Positions 50,650 through 59,313 are shown, counted from the first letter of the stretch. The stretch: DNA of 64,000 bases from Desulfobaculum sp044987625 (GCF_044987625.1 NZ_JBJDSB010000005.1:1-64000), one strand, 5' to 3'. Numbers and translations are program-made. The notes: generated by a model from the sequence alone, not told the origin.

Positions 50650-53412
50650 TCAATACCGCTCAAACGCCCCTGCCCCATCCGGTGCATCCTCGCCCTGGGG
50701 CAAGGCCTGCGCCTCATCAGCGCCGGAACCATTCACATGGAAAAAGCCCATGGTCCGCCGCAATTGCTCGCTCTGTCCCGCCAGTTCCTCGGATGTGGAC
50801 GCCAGTTCCTCCGAGGCCGACGCGTTTTGCTGAATCACTTGGTCAAGCTGCTGAATCGCTTGATTAATCTGCCCGGCCCCGGCGTTCTGCTCCTCGCTGG
50901 CGGCGGCGATTTCCTGCACAAGGTCCGCCGTCTTGCGGATTTCCGGAACCAGTTCCTTCAGAAGCTCTCCGGCCTGTTCGGCCACGCTGACGCTGCGCTC
51001 GGACACCTCGCTGATTTCCGCTGCCGCCTGCCCACTGTGCTCGGCCAGCTTGCGCACCTCCGAGGCCACAACGGCAAAGCCCTTGCCATGCTCACCAGCG
51101 CGTGCGGCCTCAATGGCGGCGTTCAGCGCCAGCAGGTTCGTCTGCCGCGCTATGTCCTCCACGATGGTAATCTTCTCCGCAATGTCGCGCATGGCCTGCA
51201 CGGTTTGCAGCACAGCGCCGCCGCCATCCTGCGCCTTTTGCGCCGCGCCTGCGGCCATGCCTTCCGTGGCGCGCGCGTTTTCGGCGTTCTGCCGGATGTT
51301 GGCCGCCATCTGCTCCATGCTGGACGACACCTCTTCCACGGACGCGGCCTGCTCCGTTGTCCCCTGCGACAGACTCTCGGACGACGCGGACAGTTCCTCA
51401 CTGCCTGCGGCCACATTATCCGTGGCGGACTGCACATCCCCCACAATCTCACGCAAACGTCCGGCCATATCGCGCAGTGCGGCGGCAAGCTGGCCCACTT
51501 CGTCCCGCTGCTGCACATCAAGGGTCGCGCCAAGGTTGCCGTGCGCCACCTGCTGGGCAAATTCCACGCCCTTGGTCAGCGGCCGCGCAATGCCCGTTGC
51601 CAGCACAAATGCCACCACCACAAGCACGGCCGCGATAATCAACCCCGTGTACGCAACGGACCACGCCAGCGCGCGGATAGGGGCGAGCACCTCCGCGTAA
51701 TCAATTTCCGCAATCACCGCCCACGTTGCCCCGCCCACCTGTACCGGAGCAAAGGCGGACAGCACATCATTGCCGTTGTAGTCCTTGATGACCTCGGCCC
51801 CTTCCTTGCCCGCCAGCGCCAGCGCCACGGCTTTGGTGTCTACCCCGTTGTTGGCCACCGTTCCGGCAAAGGACGCCAGCACGCTGTGCCCCTCCGGGTC
51901 CAAAAAGGAATCCGAACGCATCCGCTTATCCGGTCCCACGAGGTAGGTTTCTCCGGTTTCCCCCATGCCCTCACGCTCCTGCATGATGGCATTGATGGAC
52001 GACAGCGACACCTGCAGCGCAATAACAAGCTCCACCTTGCCGCCATGCACGATGGGCTGGGCAATAAAGGCCGCCGGTTCGCCATTACTCGGCGCGTACG
52101 GCGCAAAGTCCGCCATGCCGAAGGCTTTGGTCTCCATCACGCGGCGAAACAGCTCCCCAAGGTTGGAGTCCGCGTACTCGCCGTCCATGAAATTCGTCTT
52201 ATAGTCAGCCTCCTGCGCCACGGTGTAGAAGGCGTCCCCCTGCGGGGTGAACAGGAACAAATCGTAGTAGCCGTACAGCTCCACATAGCGCTTGTAGAAG
52301 TAGGTGCCGTCCTCGTCCTTGGGGCTGAAGGCTTCGCTCACGTCGATGTCCGCCAAAATTGCCCACGTGTGCCCGCCAACCTCTACCGGCGCAAAGGCGG
52401 ACAGCACCGGATTGCCGTTGTAGTCGCGCACCACATCCGCCCCTGTTTCGCCCTCCAGCGCGCGGCGCACAGCCGTGGTCCGCACGCTGCCCTGCTGCGG
52501 GTTGGCAAAGGACGCCGCTACGGAATGCCCCTGCGGGTCCAAATACGAATCCGAACGCATCAGGTAGTCCGGACCGACGAGGTACACCTCGCCCGTTTCG
52601 CCCATGCCGCTGCGCTGCTCCATGATTTCCGCCACGGCCTGCGAGGACACCTGCGCCGCCACCACACCAACGATGCCGCCGTCGGCCCCATGGATGGGCG
52701 CGGCCACAAACTGCGACGGCAATCCCCCACTTGGGGCGTAGGGCCGCATTTCGGACAGCACCGCGCGGTTTTCCTCCATGGCCCGCGTCCACACATCACG
52801 CAGGGGCGAGTCCACCTCGCCCACCCGCTGGGCAAAGTCCGCCTCCTTGGCCACGGAATACACCACATCGCCATAGCGCGGCCCCAGCAGGAACACATCG
52901 TAGTAGCCGTAGGCGCTGACAAAGGTTTCAAACATCGGCGCGAAGCGTTCGTGCACCGCGCGGTACTCCTGCGGCGCCACAAAGCGCCCTTCCCCATCGC
53001 CGCGCATCTGCGCCAGTGGGTCAAAGGCGCGCACAAAGGCCGCGTACGCCTGTGCTGTGGTGGGGTTTTCCGCCATAACGGTCATATCGCTGAGACGCTC
53101 GGCGAAGAAGCGTTCAATCTGCTGCTGGCGCACATCGCGCACGGAGCGCAGTTTGGTCATGGCCTCGCGGCGCAGCGTGGCCGCCGTTTCCGCAAGGACT
53201 CCGGCATCCCCTTGCCGCTCCGAGAAATAGCGCGTGATTTGCGCCTTTTTTATCTCGCGCATGGAGCGGAGCTGCCCATACGATTTTTCCATAAGTGCCT
53301 GTGTCGCCTTGTTTGATGCCCACCACCCGATGAATAGCAGCGGCACCAATCCCGCACACAGAAGCAAAAGCGTCAGCTTCGGCTTCATCTTGATGTTCGC
53401 GAGCAAACGCAT
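50650..53412 (-). CDS. Chemoreceptor with duplicated Cache-type sensor module
   Basis: This 920-residue chemoreceptor has an N-terminal membrane helix and a very long periplasmic region with two copies of a sensor module. Each copy has YGYYDxFL, GMGETGExYLVGPD, MRSDSxLDP and a YNGNxVLSAFAPV block, about 200 residues apart. A second membrane helix near 580-605, HAMP, and a standard signalling domain (EIARQTNLLALNAAIEAARA-like) follow. The last five residues AFERY fit a CheR-tethering pentapeptide. The ATG at 53412 has AGGGGG six bases upstream. Confidence 0.93.
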   Translation of the reverse strand: MRLLANIKMKPKLTLLLLCAGLVPLLFIGWWASNKATQALMEKSYGQLRSMREIKKAQITRYFSERQGDAGVLAETAATLRREAMTKLRSVRDVRQQQIERFFAERLSDMTVMAENPTTAQAYAAFVRAFDPLAQMRGDGEGRFVAPQEYRAVHERFAPMFETFVSAYGYYDVFLLGPRYGDVVYSVAKEADFAQRVGEVDSPLRDVWTRAMEENRAVLSEMRPYAPSGGLPSQFVAAPIHGADGGIVGVVAAQVSSQAVAEIMEQRSGMGETGEVYLVGPDYLMRSDSYLDPQGHSVAASFANPQQGSVRTTAVRRALEGETGADVVRDYNGNPVLSAFAPVEVGGHTWAILADIDVSEAFSPKDEDGTYFYKRYVELYGYYDLFLFTPQGDAFYTVAQEADYKTNFMDGEYADSNLGELFRRVMETKAFGMADFAPYAPSNGEPAAFIAQPIVHGGKVELVIALQVSLSSINAIMQEREGMGETGETYLVGPDKRMRSDSFLDPEGHSVLASFAGTVANNGVDTKAVALALAGKEGAEVIKDYNGNDVLSAFAPVQVGGATWAVIAEIDYAEVLAPIRALAWSVAYTGLIIAAVLVVVAFVLATGIARPLTKGVEFAQQVAHGNLGATLDVQQRDEVGQLAAALRDMAGRLREIVGDVQSATDNVAAGSEELSASSESLSQGTTEQAASVEEVSSSMEQMAANIRQNAENARATEGMAAGAAQKAQDGGGAVLQTVQAMRDIAEKITIVEDIARQTNLLALNAAIEAARAGEHGKGFAVVASEVRKLAEHSGQAAAEISEVSERSVSVAEQAGELLKELVPEIRKTADLVQEIAAASEEQNAGAGQINQAIQQLDQVIQQNASASEELASTSEELAGQSEQLRRTMGFFHVNGSGADEAQALPQGEDAPDGAGAFERY

Positions 53413-53639
53413 GATTGGCCCCCTTTGACCTAAGCTCCGTGCCAGCGGCACGCATAAGACAGTCCCCCAACTTCGGATGGTAGCACAGCATGGTGGATTC
53501 TCACAACGCTGGCGGGGGGTGTGGGAGTGGGGGCGTTTGTTGTGGGCTGAGGGCGGGATGGGTGGTGATGGCGAGGGGGGGGATGGGTGGTGATGGCGGG
53601 CGGTGGAGGTGTTGCGCCATGGTTCAATACCTCCGGTGG

Positions 53640-53660
53640 CTTAAGGATTTCATCCTTAAG
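53640..53660. repeat. Single copy of the dispersed TTAAGGAT hairpin
   Basis: CTTAAGGAT-TTC-ATCCTTAAG is the same hairpin as in the 212-bp units, with shared flanks (CTCCGG before, AATCCT after). Confidence 0.8.
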
Positions 53661-53679
53661 AATCCTATGTATGGGGAGG

Positions 53680-53717
53680 AAAAAGGAGGCCCCCGCTCAC
53701 GGGGTGTGAGCGGGGGC
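53680..53717 (-). terminator. Terminator after the iron-sulfur protein gene
   Basis: On the minus strand GCCCCCGCTCAC pairs with GTGAGCGGGGGC over a five-base loop. A pyrimidine tract with five T residues follows. Confidence 0.88.
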
Positions 53718-53741
53718 GAGGTGTGCGGGCGGGAAAAGGGA

Positions 53742-54500
53742 TTAGGTGGATTCGATGACGTCTCCGGTTCGGGTGACTGTAACTTCATTATACGTCACGC
53801 CGCTGCCGGACATGGCGATGCCATCCTTTACGGCGCGCGGCAGGCCCTGGCAGCACGGGACTTCCATACGCACAACCGTCACGCTGCGCACCCGCGCCGT
53901 GGAGAATATTTCCGCGAAGCGCTGGGCGTATTGCGCGTCGTCAAACTTAGGACAGCCGATGAGGACAACCTTGCCTCGCACATAGCGGTCATGAAAGTTG
54001 GGCATGGCGACCGGGGCGCAGTCCGCCGCCACCACAAGGTCCGCGTCGTTCAGGAACGGCGCATGGGGCGGCACAAGGCGAATCTGCACAGGCCAGTGGG
54101 AGAGCTGGCTTTCTGGCGTATCCGCACTGGCCGGGGCGGCGGAAGAAGGCGTCATATGCTGGAGCGCCGCGCCGGGGCAGCCGCCAGCGGGCTTCAGGGT
54201 TTGCATGGCGCTTCCCGGACAGCCGCAGGCGAGCGGGGATTCCTGCTCCTTGGTGCGAGCCACATGGGCCATGGCGGCTTCCTCGTCAAAGGGGTCGGCC
54301 TCGCGCTCCACAATGCGCAGGGCGTCCTGCGGGCACTCGCCAAGGCAAGCGCCAAGGCCGTCGCAGTACATATCCTTTACCACCTTGGCCTTGCCATCCA
54401 CGATGGCCAGCGCGCCTTCGGCGCAGGACGGGATGCACTGCCCGCATCCATCACACAGGGATTCGTCTATTTCAATAATCTTTCGGATGATCTTCCTCAT
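53742..54500 (-). CDS. Iron-sulfur protein of the hcp/reactive-nitrogen cluster
   Basis: This 252-residue protein has an N-terminal two-cluster ferredoxin, CDGCGQCIPSC near 16 and CDGLGACLGECP near 46. A linker with two CGCPG/GGCPG repeats near 92 and 107 follows. The C-terminal globular domain of about 120 residues has conserved cysteines (ADCAP, IGCPKFDD, VPCCQG). Proteins of this layout are found near hcp in sulfate reducers and are thought to feed electrons to hybrid cluster protein. A perfect HcpR-type box lies 106 bases upstream, in front of a separate terminator, so it has its own promoter. Confidence 0.85.
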   Translation of the reverse strand: MRKIIRKIIEIDESLCDGCGQCIPSCAEGALAIVDGKAKVVKDMYCDGLGACLGECPQDALRIVEREADPFDEEAAMAHVARTKEQESPLACGCPGSAMQTLKPAGGCPGAALQHMTPSSAAPASADTPESQLSHWPVQIRLVPPHAPFLNDADLVVAADCAPVAMPNFHDRYVRGKVVLIGCPKFDDAQYAQRFAEIFSTARVRSVTVVRMEVPCCQGLPRAVKDGIAMSGSGVTYNEVTVTRTGDVIEST

Positions 54501-54605
54501 GGTCTATTCCTCCTCGCCGCATCCGGCGCACATTTTCGCTGGTTCGTGGACGGGCCTTTCGCCCGCCGTGTGAGCCCATAGTGCCCGCAGTGGTCTCCCG
54601 CCGCC

Positions 54606-54619
54606 TTGACGCATGTCAA
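54606..54619. promoter_or_regulatory. HcpR-type box upstream of the iron-sulfur gene
   Basis: TTGAC-GCAT-GTCAA is a perfect inverted repeat with four-base spacing, the pattern reported for HcpR in Desulfovibrio. A weak -10 (around 54575-54582 on the minus strand) would put the box near position -42. Confidence 0.75.
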
Positions 54620-54637
54620 ACAGGTGCGACTGAGGCG

Positions 54638-54675
54638 AAAAAAGCCCCCCTTCCGCCACCGGGCGAAAGGGGGGC
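54638..54675 (-). terminator. Terminator after the octahaem cytochrome gene
   Basis: GCCCCCC pairs with GGGGGGC, extended by inner pairs. Six T residues follow on the minus strand. It separates the cytochrome operon from the iron-sulfur gene. Confidence 0.9.
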
Positions 54676-54694
54676 CAGTGCCGCAGGTGCGGCG

Positions 54695-56083
54695 TTATTG
54701 CTTGTTGAAGATTTCGGGCGGACGCGTGGTGTCGCCGCCGGTGTTCGGGAACGTAGGATACACGTACGCCTTCTCGCCGGTGTCGATGAGGTGGTTGGCC
54801 CCTTCCATAAACCGGTTGAAGCGGTGCTTGCACTCATAGAACCCGTGCCACCATGCGTAGTCCGGGGCCATCATGCCAGCGCCCATGCGCGCCCTGCGGC
54901 CCTCGTGGTGCCACAGCTCGTAGTATTCCACTTCCAGCTCTTCGTCGAAGAAGGTCTCCTTGCTCAGCAGGCCCTTTTCGTACAGCTTGTCCAGCATGGC
55001 CTTGGCGGGCTTGAAGTAGGCTTCGTTGTATTCCTCGACGGCCTTGTCGAAGTCCACATAGAAGTCGTTCACCCACTTTTCGCCGTGGCACTGCTGACAG
55101 ATTTGGCTCATCTTGTCGCGCTCGGTCTTCCAGTCCGTCTTGGCCGGGAAGGGCTTAAAGTCCTGCGGGCGCACCGTCAGCGGGGCCTGCGTCTCCCACG
55201 ACAGCCGTTCGGTTACGTCGTGGCTGGTCTTCACATTGCCGGAGCCGGACATATGGCACGACGCACACGTCGGGCCGCGGTAATCCACGCCGGGTGTCCA
55301 CGTACCGGGGGCGGAATCCCATGTGTATTCGTCGCCGAAGGTGTTGTAGATGTCGCCGTGCTTGGATTCCGTATAGATTTCAATCTGCGGATGGTCCGGG
55401 CCAAGGTGGCACTGCCCGCAGGCTTCCGGCTTGCGCGCCTCCATTACGGAGAAGCGGTGACGCGTATGACAGCTTGTGCAGCTGCCAAGGGACCCGTCAA
55501 GATTCACGCGGCCAACGCCAACGTTGGGCCACGTGGCCGGGTCCAGCTTGCCGTCCTTCATCTTGAGCACGGTGCCGTGGCAGTAATAACAGCCCGTCTT
55601 GCGCTCGTTGTCGGAGTTCATGCCCTTGTTCAGCCACGGGTCCAGCTTCCACATGATTTCTACGGTGTTGGCGTGCTTGGAGCGGCTGTACTGCTTCACC
55701 TCGTCAGGATGGCAGCGCGAACAGTCCTTGGGCGTCACCACACCGGCGACGGGCACGCGGTATTCCCTGCGGCCCCATGGTGAATCGCTGTTTTCGTACT
55801 GTTTGAAGTGCTCCTGACTGATGTCCTTGTCCACAGGGTCGGCAAGGTGGCAATCCAGACAGGTTATGCCCGCATTGGCATGGCGACTGCGCGCCCAGTC
55901 CGCAAACAGACCCGGGTGCTCCACCTTGTGGCACTCAATGCAGGCTTCGGCCTGCTTGGGCATGCTGCGCTCCAACCGGAATTCACGCGCTTTTGGAAAG
56001 TTCTGCGCCCACGCCGCAATGGCGAAGCCCCCCACAAGCGCGGCGGCCACGACGACGGTTCCCCATACTCTTCGTGTGTTCAT
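54695..56083 (-). CDS. Octahaem cytochrome c of the hydroxylamine oxidoreductase (HAO/eHao) type
   Basis: This 462-residue periplasmic protein has a signal peptide (cut after AAWA near 26). It has exactly eight CxxCH motifs: CIECH, CLDCH, CSRCH, CYYCH, CTSCH, CGQCH, CASCH and CQQCH. No CxxCK is present, so it is not the pentahaem NrfA nitrite reductase or its octahaem relatives. The C-terminal GRRARMGAGMMAPDYAWWHGFYE fits the HAO family. With a tetrahaem quinol dehydrogenase upstream, it resembles the reductive eHao modules that turn nitrite into hydroxylamine. The haem-crosslinking Tyr of oxidative HAO cannot be judged by eye. GGAGGAG precedes the ATG. Confidence 0.87.
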   Translation of the reverse strand: MNTRRVWGTVVVAAALVGGFAIAAWAQNFPKAREFRLERSMPKQAEACIECHKVEHPGLFADWARSRHANAGITCLDCHLADPVDKDISQEHFKQYENSDSPWGRREYRVPVAGVVTPKDCSRCHPDEVKQYSRSKHANTVEIMWKLDPWLNKGMNSDNERKTGCYYCHGTVLKMKDGKLDPATWPNVGVGRVNLDGSLGSCTSCHTRHRFSVMEARKPEACGQCHLGPDHPQIEIYTESKHGDIYNTFGDEYTWDSAPGTWTPGVDYRGPTCASCHMSGSGNVKTSHDVTERLSWETQAPLTVRPQDFKPFPAKTDWKTERDKMSQICQQCHGEKWVNDFYVDFDKAVEEYNEAYFKPAKAMLDKLYEKGLLSKETFFDEELEVEYYELWHHEGRRARMGAGMMAPDYAWWHGFYECKHRFNRFMEGANHLIDTGEKAYVYPTFPNTGGDTTRPPEIFNKQ

Positions 56084-56126
56084 AGCTCCTCCGTCAGCTG
56101 GGTCCGAATAGCATCCACATCCTCAT

Positions 56127-56684
56127 CTACAACCCGGCCAGTGAGGCATCGGGCCGCAATTGCTTAAAGTCATAGAATGGCCGCTCGTTATGGACCAAGT
56201 CTCTATGACAATCGACACACTTCTTCTCGTAGCCCTCGCGCGCATAGAGCACCGTCCGGTGCGCCAGCATGGCCCCGCGCTTGTCCGGAATATACAGGAT
56301 GTTGCGGTGGCACTTCTGGCACTGGGCGTTCTTGAAGGATTTGTAGGCCTTTTCGCGCTGCACGGCGTTGTCGTAGGCCTCCGAACCTTTGACAAAGTGC
56401 AGCACCACGTCGCGGATGCCGTGGGCCGTTTTCATGTAGAAAAAGTTCACGGTGTCCTGCGGCGCGGGAAGGTGGCAGTCCATACAGTCCGCCACGGCCC
56501 CCTGACCGTTGTTCACGTGGCTTGAGGTCCGCCATGTATTGTAGGCAAATTCGATTTCGTGACAGGATGCGCAGAATTGAGGCGTGGAGGTTCTGACCAT
56601 TGTATAATACGTCAGACTAAAGATCGGAAATGAGATAAGGACACCAAAAACGACCCAAAGCGTCGGCTTCGTCCACTTTCTCAT
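56127..56684 (-). CDS. Tetrahaem NapC/NrfH-type quinol dehydrogenase
   Basis: This 185-residue protein has an N-terminal membrane anchor (about 8-28) and four CxxCH motifs (CASCH, CMDCH, CQKCH, CVDCH) on the periplasmic side. It takes electrons from menaquinol and would hand them to the octahaem cytochrome, whose gene starts 43 bases downstream. It has the NrfH/NapC signature TPQFCASCHEIEFAYNTW. GGGAG precedes the ATG. A separate palindrome lies just upstream. Confidence 0.92.
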   Translation of the reverse strand: MRKWTKPTLWVVFGVLISFPIFSLTYYTMVRTSTPQFCASCHEIEFAYNTWRTSSHVNNGQGAVADCMDCHLPAPQDTVNFFYMKTAHGIRDVVLHFVKGSEAYDNAVQREKAYKSFKNAQCQKCHRNILYIPDKRGAMLAHRTVLYAREGYEKKCVDCHRDLVHNERPFYDFKQLRPDASLAGL

Positions 56685-56731
56685 GGATACACTCCCTGAG
56701 ATATAGTCATTCCATCCCTATAAAAAACACA

Positions 56732-56749
56732 ATGTATACCGTTATACAT
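56732..56749. promoter_or_regulatory. Inverted repeat upstream of the cytochrome operon
   Basis: ATGTATACCGTTATACAT is an 18-base near-perfect palindrome (eight of nine positions pair), 48 bases before the NapC-type start. It differs from the HcpR boxes, so a second regulator may act here. Confidence 0.5.
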
Positions 56750-56803
56750 ATCAAAATGCCTCCCGGCCACCCTTTTACAGACTTTTTCTTACCACAACGC
56801 AAA

Positions 56804-56832
56804 GCGGCCCCGCACAAGGTGTGCGGGGCCGC
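56804..56832 (-). terminator. Terminator after hcp
   Basis: GCGGCCCCGCAC pairs perfectly with GTGCGGGGCCGC over a five-base loop, followed on the minus strand by TTTGCG. Confidence 0.8.
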
Positions 56833-56858
56833 GATACTCATACTGGAAGGGGCCGTGA

Positions 56859-58478
56859 TTAGCCGAGAATAGCCTTCAGGTCCTCATCCGGGGTGGCGAT
56901 GGGCTTGATGTCGTAATTCTCCACCAGAACGTTCAGTACGTTGGGGGTCAGGAATTCCGGCAGCGTCGGGCCAAGGCGGATATCCTTCACGCCAAGGTAC
57001 AGCAGCGTCAGCAGGATGGCCACGGCCTTCTGCTCGTACCACGACAGCACCATGGACAGCGGCAGGTCGTTTACGCCGCAGTCAAAGGCCTCGGCAAGGG
57101 CGGTGGCGATGCGGATGGCGGAGTAGGCGTCGTTGCACTGCCCCACGTCCAGCAGGCGCGGTATGCCGCCGATGTCGCCCAGCTGCTTGTCGAAGAAGCG
57201 GAACTTGCCGCAGGCAAGGGTCAGCACCACGCAGTCGCTTGGCACCTTTTCCACGAACTCGGTGTAGTAGTTGCGGCCGGGCTTGGCGCCGTCGCAACCT
57301 GCCACGAGGAAGAAGTGACGGATGTCGCCGCTTTTCACGGCGCTTATGACGGTGTCTGCCACGCCCATCACGGCGTTGCGGGCAAAGCCGGTCATGACCG
57401 CGCCCTTGTCTTCCTCGGCGGCAAAGCCGTCCATAGCCAGCGCCTTGTCAATCACAGGCCCAAAGTCGCCGTTGGTGACGTGCTGGGCGCCGGGCCAGCC
57501 CACAAGGCCGGTGGTGTAGATATTGTCCATGTAGCTGGGCATGGGCTTCTGGATGCAGTTGGTGGTCATCAGAATAGCGCCGGGGAAGTCTGCAAACTCG
57601 CGCTGCTGGTTCTGCCACGCCGTGCCGTAGTGGCCGTAGAAATGCGAGTACTTCTTCAGCTCGGGGTAGCCGTGACAGGGGAGCATCTCGCCGTGGGTGT
57701 ACACGCTGATGCCCTTGCCCTCGGTCTGCTCCAGAATGTCGCGCAGGTCCTTCAGGTCATGGCCGGAGACGAGGATGGCCTTGCCCGCACGGTGGCCCAG
57801 CGGCACGCTGGTGGGCACGGGGTGGCCGTAGGTGGACGTGTTTGCGTCGTCCAGCAGTTCCATAACCTTAAGGTTTACTTCACCAGTTTTGAGGGTGAGG
57901 CCTACCCAGGCGTTCAGGTCAAGGTCCTGATAGATAGCGGCCAGCCCCTCATGCAGGAAGGCGTAAACTTCGTCACTTTCCTTGCCGAGGATACGGGCGT
58001 GGTCGGCGTAGGCGGCAACGCCGCGCAGGCCAAAGAGCACCGTATGCTGCAGGGAGCGGATATCGTCGTTTTCGGCGTGGTCCACGGTCAGCCCGCAGCG
58101 CTCGCCCTCTTCGGACAGGTCCGCACCGGCGCGGGGGGTGAAGGTCACGGCGCCTTCGGTGTATTGGGCGCGGCCACCAGCGGCGGCGACCTTTTCAATA
58201 AGGCCCTCACGCAGGCGGACGGCCTCGGGGATAAGCCTGTCAAACCGCGCGGGGTCAAAATTCACGTTGGTCAGGGTGGAGAACAGCCCGCTGGCCACGA
58301 AACGGTCGGCGTCAATGTCGGTCACGCCCACGCGCCGCCCTTCCACGGCAACCACGGCAATGCCGCGAAGCAGGTAGGTCAAAAGATCCTGCTGGGCCGC
58401 AACGTCCGGCTGCTTGCCGCAGACGCCTACCTTGGTGCACGAGCCTTTGGCACGCTGTTCACACTGATAACAAAACAT
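56859..58478 (-). CDS. hcp: Hybrid cluster protein (hydroxylamine / NO reductase)
   Basis: This 539-residue cytoplasmic protein starts with MFCYQCEQ...CGKQPD, the four-cysteine site of class I/III Hcp in anaerobes (Cys 3, 6, 15, 21 region). Hybrid-cluster ligands are visible as HGEMLPCHGYP, TTNCIQKP, VAGCDGAKPGRNYYTEF and DVGQCNDAYSA. It reduces hydroxylamine to ammonia and nitric oxide to nitrous oxide. AAGGAGG lies five bases before the ATG. A perfect HcpR-type box lies 78 bases upstream at about -41.5 of a possible promoter. It is upstream of the HAO-type operon, separated by a terminator. Confidence 0.96.
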   Translation of the reverse strand: MFCYQCEQRAKGSCTKVGVCGKQPDVAAQQDLLTYLLRGIAVVAVEGRRVGVTDIDADRFVASGLFSTLTNVNFDPARFDRLIPEAVRLREGLIEKVAAAGGRAQYTEGAVTFTPRAGADLSEEGERCGLTVDHAENDDIRSLQHTVLFGLRGVAAYADHARILGKESDEVYAFLHEGLAAIYQDLDLNAWVGLTLKTGEVNLKVMELLDDANTSTYGHPVPTSVPLGHRAGKAILVSGHDLKDLRDILEQTEGKGISVYTHGEMLPCHGYPELKKYSHFYGHYGTAWQNQQREFADFPGAILMTTNCIQKPMPSYMDNIYTTGLVGWPGAQHVTNGDFGPVIDKALAMDGFAAEEDKGAVMTGFARNAVMGVADTVISAVKSGDIRHFFLVAGCDGAKPGRNYYTEFVEKVPSDCVVLTLACGKFRFFDKQLGDIGGIPRLLDVGQCNDAYSAIRIATALAEAFDCGVNDLPLSMVLSWYEQKAVAILLTLLYLGVKDIRLGPTLPEFLTPNVLNVLVENYDIKPIATPDEDLKAILG

Positions 58479-58555
58479 AGGTCCCTCCTTTTCGGGATGG
58501 TGGTGGTCGTGTTTGCCTTTCCACACTTTTCTACCCGTAGAGGGGAACAGGAACT

Positions 58556-58569
58556 TTGACCTACGTCAA
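58556..58569. promoter_or_regulatory. HcpR-type box upstream of hcp
   Basis: TTGAC-CTAC-GTCAA is a perfect inverted repeat with four-base spacing. On the minus strand TAGAAA (58528-58533) could be the -10, which would place the box centre at -41.5, the normal place for a Crp/Fnr-family activator. Confidence 0.8.
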
Positions 58570-58733
58570 TTGGGCCGAATTCGTTGCGTTTTTCCTTACG
58601 ACGCAGGCGGGAAACCTGCCCTCGACAAGCCGCTGTACAGGACGGCAACCTCCCGGAACCCCTGTGCCTGCGCGCACTTCTCCCGGCATGAAACAGTCCC
58701 CCCACCGCTCAACATCGGGCCGGGAAAAAGCGC

Positions 58734-58764
58734 AAAAAAAGCGCCGGAGCGGTTGCCCCGGCGC
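58734..58764 (-). terminator. Terminator after the PH-like membrane protein gene
   Basis: GCGCCGG pairs with CCGGCGC and flanking A/T runs extend the stem. Seven T residues follow on the minus strand. Confidence 0.92.
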
Positions 58765-58788
58765 TTTTCTACGTGATTTTCAGATGCG

Positions 58789-59313
58789 TTAGCCTTCGTG
58801 CACAGGAATGTATTCCCGCACGGCCTCGACCAGCTCGTCCACGTCCTTTGGTCCCAGCACATAGAACAGGTCCGGGGTTTTCAGGCACAGAACGCGCTTG
58901 GAGCGGGAAACCACCACGGCCTCACGTCCCGCAGGCAGCGTGAACATGCCGGAGCGGTAGCCGAAGTAGGCCATACAGCGGTCCTTCTTCATGGGGGAAA
59001 GGGTCTCGTCCGTTTCAAGGTCGGTGACAAAAGCGCGGGTCACCTTGTCCAGCGTCACGCTGGCGCGCAAAAACGGCGGGGCCTCAACGAACACGCGGCC
59101 CTCATCCACCATAACGCGGGTGCGGGACGGGTTGATATACAGCATGTACCAATACAGCGCAGTAATGGGCACCGCTACAGCCAACAGACATATGCCGGTC
59201 CACATGATGCCGGAGCGGAAGCTCCACACCGTGGCGGCAGTGACGGCGGCGACAAAGACCAGCAACAGGCCGATCACCACACCGCGCATGGGTACGGGAA
59301 AAATCTTGGTCAT
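58789..59313 (-). CDS. Small membrane protein with PH-like domain
   Basis: This 174-residue protein has two helices (about 10-33 and 38-58). A soluble beta-rich region follows, with RTRVMVDEGRVFVEAPPFLRA, VVVSRSKRVLCLKTPDLF and a closing helix DVDELVEAVREYIPV. The layout is that of bacterial PH-domain membrane proteins. Its ATG has AGAGGA upstream. It follows the Crp/Fnr regulator gene by only 16 bases, so both are likely one unit. No function is known. Confidence 0.75.
   Translation of the reverse strand: MTKIFPVPMRGVVIGLLLVFVAAVTAATVWSFRSGIMWTGICLLAVAVPITALYWYMLYINPSRTRVMVDEGRVFVEAPPFLRASVTLDKVTRAFVTDLETDETLSPMKKDRCMAYFGYRSGMFTLPAGREAVVVSRSKRVLCLKTPDLFYVLGPKDVDELVEAVREYIPVHEG

Larger units (their letters stand above)
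53413..53741. other. G-rich intergenic region with tandem 25-base unit and repeat hairpin
   Basis: About 330 bases. It holds a possible G-quadruplex (53544-53562, four GGG runs with loops of 4, 1 and 2). GGGATGGGTGGTGATGGCG occurs twice (53555-53573 and 53580-53598). The dispersed hairpin CTTAAGGAT-TTC-ATCCTTAAG (53640-53660) follows, and then the terminator of the iron-sulfur gene. Confidence 0.7.

Noticed and set aside
49840..53316. Very long open frame on the plus strand
   Set aside because: It is antisense to two genes with clear domains and is His/Arg/Gly-rich, a common by-product of GC-rich codon use.
54695..56083. Annotation as NrfA, the pentahaem ammonia-forming nitrite reductase
   Set aside because: There are eight CxxCH motifs and no CxxCK motif, and the C-terminal region fits the HAO family.
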